Program-made: the position numbers and the translations under genes | Notes under the pieces: generated by a model | What the model was told of the DNA's origin: nothing | The model's input: only the letters and a program-made list of their open reading frames with translations | Databases searched by the model: none | Assembly: GCF_028858725.1 (NCBI RefSeq) | Contig: NC_084769.1 | Location: forward strand, 7,503,501 to 7,567,500 | Length of the DNA stretch: 64,000 nucleotides | Reading direction: 5' to 3' | From: Colius striatus | Lineage: Eukaryota > Chordata > Aves > Coliiformes > Coliidae | Part shown: piece after piece, positions 57,882 through 64,000 of the stretch | How positions within the stretch are numbered: position 1 is the stretch's first letter | Layout: each line of letters opens with the position of its first letter

Positions 57882-60800
57882 CTACATTTGCTGTGTAGAA
57901 TTTCCATTCCATGTATTGTTTTCATCTTCTCCATCATCCTGAGTCCTCAGTCTATAGATTTTGCCTTCTTTTTTGAAGTCATCCCCTCGCTTTTCCACCG
58001 CTCGTTTCCTCACGGCTTGCCTGAGGGCACAAAGGACAGGGAGGTTTGAGGACAGAGCCCTGGTAAGTGAATGCAATCGATGCAAATCATGCATCCTTCC
58101 TTCCTTCCCTTAGCCCCAGTAATAGTCTTCTTCAGCCCTGTGTCAGGCAGGAGCCAGACAAACTGAGGGAATCTGCTTTCCCCTGGAGAAGCTGTTCCCG
58201 TTGGAGCAGCCCAGGGCTCTCCTGCTACAGGGGATCCCATTCCCTAGGCAATGCAAAACCTTCCCTGTCAAAATCAAGACTTCAGCTGCTTGAGGTTCTT
58301 GTACAACCACACCAATTTGACATACAGATTTTGAAAACTAGATATCTTCCAAACAATATCAGCTGAAAGGAAACCCATGTGTGGAGTCACAGCTGAATTC
58401 CCTGTTCATAGCTGACAGGGAGACAATGCTCTTTCTACCCTGTAACTAGAAAGTGAAGCCAACAACAGGCAGCTTGCTCCATCACACATATAAAAGCCAA
58501 GAAATGCTAGTTAGGCTGCCATGCAGTTTACTAGCCACCAGGTTAACTCTTTAAAGCAGATGGAAGGGTGGGGGCTAAAAACTATGAGGAGAGGGCAGCC
58601 ATGAAAAGACAGACACAGTTCCGTTCCCCACGGCGAGAGCAAAACCCCAGCAAAGCAGTCTGAGAAATCATGGCAGTAGAGAGTTCTGGTTACCTGCTCT
58701 GCTCCACGCTGCTGGATGCTGAGGGACTTGGATGGTCTGGCTGGTGAGCTGTTCTCACAGGAGGCTGTGAGGGGGGAGGGCTCGTAAACAGGAAGTTGCT
58801 GATAAATCTCCAAACCGCTAAGAGAGGATAAAGTATTGTGCCCAAGAACTTCCACAGGTCCCCTCCTGAAGCCTGAACAACAGAAGTGGCAGGTCTTCCC
58901 GCCTGGGCATGGACACAGAGAGCAAGCCTGTCAGGTATTCCTGTCACCCCAAATCATTTTGCAAACTGTCTTAGAGGAAAAGACCAAAGTTCAAGCCAAA
59001 TATCGTCATGGCTGAGTGACGGCAAATACCCAGCTGCAGTACTGCCGTTTGCAAGCAAAGGAGAAGCAAAGCAAGCCAGAGCCAATACCTACCGGCAGCA
59101 GCACTACTGAGGCACTGGGGGCTAACTCCAGGTCCAGTAACTTCTTTCCATAATCTTCTTTGGTGAACTCCCTTCTGGGAAACATTGTGGCCAGAGAAAA
59201 GTTGCCATAAGCGTTACCAACCGTCTGGGAAAAGGGGAAGAGAAGGTTTTCTTTGTAACTGCTCCCTTTCAAACCACCACAGCTGTCTCTGTTCATCGGG
59301 TCATAGCGACCCAAGAGCTCTACATCCAATCATCAGTCACCTTCAGGAGGAGAAATGAAGCATTTTTCATGTCTCTCTCTCTTAAGTAGGGCTACACTGC
59401 AGTGATGATACTGCAAGGGCAGTAAGAAACTAAACACACATAAAGGAAAGCAGCTGATGACAATTCCCCCACCATCAGCATCTAGGGGATGCTACACCAG
59501 CACCAAGCTGAGAAAACAAAGCAGCCCTTTACCTGTGCAGCAAACTGCCTTGCTTCTTCCAGCCGTGCTTCAGATGGGAACTGGTTAGTGAAGGAAGATC
59601 CATCTGGGAGGCGGAACTGAATCCTGGCTATTGCACTGCAGGACACGGATGGGGGTCAGTCAGCACAGCAACAGTTACACATGCTCCCAGGGATTGAGCT
59701 TAGTGGTATGGAAACATGGAAGAGGAACAGCCACCTTACTTATGGCAGTGCAGAGGGGTTGTATGTTTGATAACCACTTGCTCATGTATGTTGGTGCCTC
59801 TCCTGTTTTTCACCTGAGCCCACGACCCATCGCCATTCAAGCAAGATATTTCCATTAGTAGTACAAGAAATGAGTGAATGAAACATAAACCACAGTTCTT
59901 TGGTGTAGCCTCTACTACTTCCGTTCATCTTCTCAAGAATTCACACTATGAGGGCACAGGCATTGGAGCTGGTTTGGCAAGTAATTCCATACTCAGCACA
60001 CCCAGGCTGTCTGGTGCCCTTGCTGTCAGGCTTTACTTGAGCAGCAACCCATGCAGTTCTGACATTAGCTGTCACATTCTCACCTCAGCTAATTCCCTAC
60101 CTACCTCCATTATATGTGGTATTTAAATCAAAGATCAGAGAGAAAAAGCTCTTCTCTAACTAAAGTAACACACAAGGGAGGGTGACTAGTGTTTCATGAT
60201 TGGGAACAGCCAAGAGCTTGTTCACTTCAGTACCAAAGCCATCCAACTTATGTCACTGTTTAAACACTCCAACACGGCACCAATTAGTAAATTAGGATCT
60301 CTTGTAAATCTCTTAGAAATACAAGCTTCTTCTCTCCCCAGAAACATTAGGCTTCTTCCTCTACAGCAACTCACCTTCGCTCCCGTTGGGAGGCCTCTTT
60401 CCTGGCCTCCATTTCAGCCTGTTTGGCCTGAAGAGCTGCAGCTTTTGCTGCTTCTGCTTCTTCCTTCGATTTTGCAAAGCGAGCTGCTCTCTCAGCACGA
60501 TCCTGAGAAAGGACCAAACAGAAACCTTCCTTTTTACCACAAATTGCAAGTTAATAGGCATCAAAAGACTCAACACCCAACTCCACAGACGTGACCAGGC
60601 TATCTGGAGAAAAGGCAGCAGCGCTGCACAGAATTATTCACTGCCAAACTGCTGTGCCTCGTGTCATTAGCCAAGATGACACTTTTCATGAGTCACTCCC
60701 CACAAATAGTTGTTAATAGAGGATCTTCCCTTGCAAGTGTTAAAAGGAATAACTTCATGACAAGTCACACGATTGCAGTTCTCAATGTCCTAGCCCAAAA

Positions 60801-63800
60801 CCTCATCATGAGGGATTTCAGTTGTTAGAAACTGTTTAGGTCCACAGATGCAGACCTATATATACAAAGAGAAAATAATCCTCACTCCCATGTGGAGATC
60901 AGTGCTCTTCTGCATGCCCCACAATGAAACAGTCCCTATGTTTCTGTTCCAGAGCTATGCTTAAACTGCAGTTACTTTGTTTAAATGGCAATTCTCCACT
61001 GGACTCAAGCAATGTGACAGAAAACTTGGCATGTTTGTTGAGATAGGGAAGATCACCACCAATATGGAAGCAGAAGCTCCATGTTGTACACAGGAAATGC
61101 TCCCTGAACCCCAAACAAATTGTTGCACCACTAGGCCCAGGGATTCCAAACAGACAACCAGGCAACCTGTCACAGTTTCACCGCATGGGAGTGTAGCCAT
61201 GAAGTACAGTGGTGGCCTCTAGGAGAGAGAGAGACAGAGAAGCAGCAACTATCTTCCCAAATGAAACATGTACCATTGCAATCTGCTGCCTGATCCGCTC
61301 CCTGGCAGCCTTCTCTTCTGCCTTTTCTCTGTTCCTTTCCTCCAACATCCGTTTCGTCAGTTCCTCTTCCTGCCGCCTTTTGTACTCCAACATTTCTTTG
61401 CCAGTTTTCCTCCGTTCGATTTCTTTCTTAATTTCTTTCTGAATAAACAAGAGACACACAAAAATGAGACCAAGCATACTGCCTTGGATAAGAGGAAGAC
61501 AAGACTGAAGTACATTTGAACAAAGAAGGGATTTACTTCAAGTAGGGATGGGAAAGTTAGAAGCGGTTTTGCATCTGTGCGTTACCTGCTCTTCCTCTTT
61601 CCTCTTCTCTTCTCGTCTTTCTTCAAGCTTTTTTGTTATCCTAAATGTAAGAATGAATTAAAAACAAAAAGCCTTAAAACTGCAGTGTCTTGTTATTAGC
61701 ATTTTAGAGTTGTAATGAAGCATTTGCAAATCCCTGAAGAAGGGAACGTGTAACAAGGAACACGAACAGCGCCAGCACCCCGTGTAACAGCCACCATGCG
61801 TTCACACGCGGGGGCACCACCCACAAAAAGAGTTTCCAGCTAACAGGGTTTTAACCTATTCCTTCTCTCCTTTTGCCCTCAGTAAATGAAGAATCTTACA
61901 TCTTACTGTCGAACCAACTGGTAAGAAGTACAATAAGCAATTACTATTTATGATCTGTGGTAACAGAAACACTGCGGTTCTATCTCTGAGCTATTTAAGC
62001 CATCTGGTTTCTTCCGCACATCACTTCCAAAAATGGAAAGCAAATAATATATAGCCCTGACGTGGATGCACATGCATCTGCCTCATCTATCCAGAAAGGT
62101 GCCTTAGAATCAGGATTGACATAAAAAAATCCTACAGTCATTTACACTGTATTTTAAATCTGGGGAAAAGGGCAGGCATGGCCAAACAACATGAGAAATC
62201 AGAGCACCAGAAGCATTTTGTTTGCCTGGTGGCTGTTCTGCCTTTTGAAAGAGAAACTGCTGATTATCACAGAACTTGTTTGAGCAGGGGAGTTGGACTG
62301 GATGGTTTTTAGAGGTCCCTTCCAACCCCTACCAGTCTGTGGTTCTGTAAATGAGCTTTGTCTCTCTTCTCCCCTGATAGAGATGCTGTAGAAAGATGCA
62401 AATATGGTTATCATTGCTGCTGGATGCACATTTCACAGAACTTTGCTATTTCTCAAATGCTGACTGCATTTTCTTACCAGCACTATGTAAAATTGATACT
62501 TATTATGCAACACCTTTCAAAGAAAACTGCCATAAATGTGATAAAAAATGGCTTTTAGCAGTATAAATCATCCTATTTACTGAGAATGTGTTACTGGTTT
62601 GAGGTAGGATATGACAAATAGTATCAGTCTTATGGATGCTGAAAAACAATGTGATGCACAAAATCTTGTACTTCAAACCCATCCATGTAATGAATGAACC
62701 GTGTACTGAATCAGATGCCTCTGCTCACCACTCTTTACCTGAACTCATCAGACCTCAGCACTGATCACTGATCAAACAAGAGTCTCAGAATAGGATTCCT
62801 TTGGCTTGAAATGTCTAGGCTACAGTCACCAAATAGACACAAAAAAATGACACAGCCTCTCTGTGCCAAACCTCCATTAGCACCTTATTACCCCAGTTTC
62901 AAGTGCTTTCAGTCCAGTGTTCAAAAATTTGCAGCAGATTGTCTCTAAGTGATCTCAAAGATTTCTAGTTTTCCAGGTGACCCTTTTCTTTCAGAGTATG
63001 TGAAAAATGAGATGAATTTAAAAGACAGTTTTGTATGAACCCAAGTGTTGTCACAGACAGCTACACAAAAATACCACATAAACGTTTGCCGGGTGCTAAA
63101 ATAAAGCACCAGAATCCTGCCATTATGCCTGTTTGTTCAAAGAACCCCAAACCATCACAGAACAAAGCTGCCTCCTGAGAAATACAACACATTAGGAAGG
63201 CTACAGAAGACTTACCTTTCGACTTTGAGCGCGAGATCATTCGCGGGCTGAGAATCCCTCACTTGTTCATCTAAACAATTAGCTGCTTCCTGGCTTGCAT
63301 GACCTGGATTTCCTCCATCTCCAAGCGATTTACAAGTAAAAGAATGCAGAAGAGAAAAATAAGAGGTGTATTTCTTATGCTAAAAAACCAAACTATGCTC
63401 ATTGTCAGCCATCATCAAGGAGGACATCTGAAGAGAGAGAAGAGGTTCTGCTATATGGGCTTCCCCCCACAGCAGTTTGGTTTCAGGTTACTGGCTCCAA
63501 GAAACTTTTAAAATGAAATCCTGTTTCAGTGTGCCCAATTTTCTTTTGTGCCATAAAGCCACAGATTTCTCACTCATCAGAACTGAGCAGAATGACAAGT
63601 TCTGTTTCCTTCTGGCAGGGAGGATTCTGGGATACTTGAGTTTTACCTGAAAAAGTCCACTCGGTACATTGCATTTTATGTGGCATCAGACAACACTTCC
63701 AGAAAACAAAACCCATTTCAAGAGCAACTTAGCATTGTGCAACAATACATTACCAGCAGAAGGTCGTATTGTCTCAGACAGAACAGACTGGGGAGAGTCA

Positions 63801-63916
63801 GAACATGCTGCTGCGCTGGACTGTGTGTTTTCTGGAGCAGCGTCAGGTTGAGAGGAGGGGCAGGGAGCAGATGACTGACTGCCATTTTCCAAAGGCTGTC
63901 CTTTTACTGTGTGCAT
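57882..63916 (-). CDS. UBXN4: UBX domain-containing protein 4 (3' part, 9 coding exons)
   Basis: UBXN4 (erasin) is an ER/nuclear-envelope protein that recruits the p97/VCP ATPase for ER-associated degradation. Exons in transcript order on the minus strand: 63916-63754, 63318-63216, 61642-61588, 61438-61274, 60502-60375, 59635-59533, 59224-59093, 58902-58694, 58020-57882. They give 398 aa plus TAG. The human protein is 508 aa, so about 110 N-terminal residues (a thioredoxin-like part) lie beyond the right edge. In order: a Ser/Pro-rich linker, a charged Glu/Lys/Arg coiled-coil, the UBX domain with ARIQFRLPDG and the p97-binding FPR loop (TMFPRREF), a hydrophobic membrane segment (LWKFLGTILYPLLAVWRFIS), and the cytosolic C-terminus ending NGNSTQQM. 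Junction phases agree throughout. The second exon uses a GAG acceptor. It converges on LCT. Confidence 0.96.
58090..58109. repeat. Short (CTTC)n tract
   Basis: About 20 bp of CCTTCCTTCCTTCCC in the last UBXN4 intron. It is visible but minor. Confidence 0.7.
58694..58902 (-). other. UBXN4: UBXN4 membrane-hairpin exon
   Basis: This exon encodes the ER membrane segment: GGDLWKFLGTILYPLLAVWR followed by FISNFLF and a Pro-rich PPPSQPP run. In mammals this is described as an intramembrane segment that leaves both ends in the cytosol. The downstream Ser-rich stretch (SPSASSSVEQS) is less conserved. Confidence 0.88.
60375..61642 (-). other. UBXN4: UBXN4 charged coiled-coil exons
   Basis: Three exons (61642-61588, 61438-61274, 60502-60375) encode about 115 residues rich in Glu, Lys, Arg and Ala (EERREEKRKEEEQ, ERRKTGKEML, KEEAEAAKAAALQAKQAEME). 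The heptad-like charge pattern suggests a long helix or coiled coil ahead of the UBX domain. Confidence 0.85.
62265..62349 (+). mobile_element. CR1 3' stub in UBXN4 intron
   Basis: About 85 bp of CR1 tail: 'GAGCAGGGGAGTTGGACTGGA', 'GAGGTCCCTTCCAACCCCTAC', ending CAGTCTGTGGTTCTGT. It is in + orientation, so antisense to UBXN4. Confidence 0.88.
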
Positions 63917-64000
63917 CTAAGAAAATAGGGGAAAAAAAACCCCAAGACTATGAAACTTCAAATACTTTCCACAGGTTTGAAGGTCAAGACTGAACTATTT

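Overview
This window is vertebrate nuclear DNA, almost certainly from a bird. It holds four intron-rich genes that I can splice by homology. The intergenic and intronic DNA carries many CR1 LINE fragments, the retroposon that dominates avian genomes, recognisable by their shared 3' tails ending in ATTCTRTG units. It also holds one solo LTR of avian endogenous-retrovirus type. I cannot name the species.

Layout, left to right. The 3' part of DARS1 (cytosolic aspartyl-tRNA synthetase, + strand, nine last coding exons, 3965-13587) is followed by about 3.3 kb of intergenic DNA and a CpG-rich promoter. Complete MCM6 follows (replicative helicase subunit, + strand, 17 exons, 17744-32083, predicted 825 aa). 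About 3.8 kb of intergenic DNA contains a long CR1. Complete LCT comes next (lactase-phlorizin hydrolase, + strand, 17 exons, 35871-56765, predicted 1921 aa). The 3' two thirds of UBXN4 (ER-anchored UBX protein, - strand, nine last coding exons, 57882-63916) converges on LCT. From recall, DARS1 > MCM6 > LCT > < UBXN4 is the gene order of human 2q21, the lactase-persistence locus, so this is a conserved syntenic block.

The genes do not form one pathway. DARS1 (translation), MCM6 (DNA replication) and UBXN4 (ER-associated degradation with p97/VCP) are housekeeping genes. MCM6 has a TATA-less GC-rich promoter with E2F, E-box, CCAAT and GC-box motifs. LCT is a tissue-specific brush-border enzyme whose short proximal promoter carries GATA, HNF1-like and TATA-like motifs.

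I assigned every coding exon by translating across GT/AG junctions and checking that phases add up; all four reading frames stay open through all junctions. I found no evidence of an undescribed system. The points most worth a second look are: an apparently intact lactase gene in a lineage that does not suckle; the lack of arginine at the human pro-lactase cleavage point; an Arg-to-Cys change in a conserved DARS1 core helix; CR1 insertions within about 40-45 bp of two constitutive splice acceptors; an atypical GAG acceptor in UBXN4; and nearly abutting opposed poly(A) signals between LCT and UBXN4.
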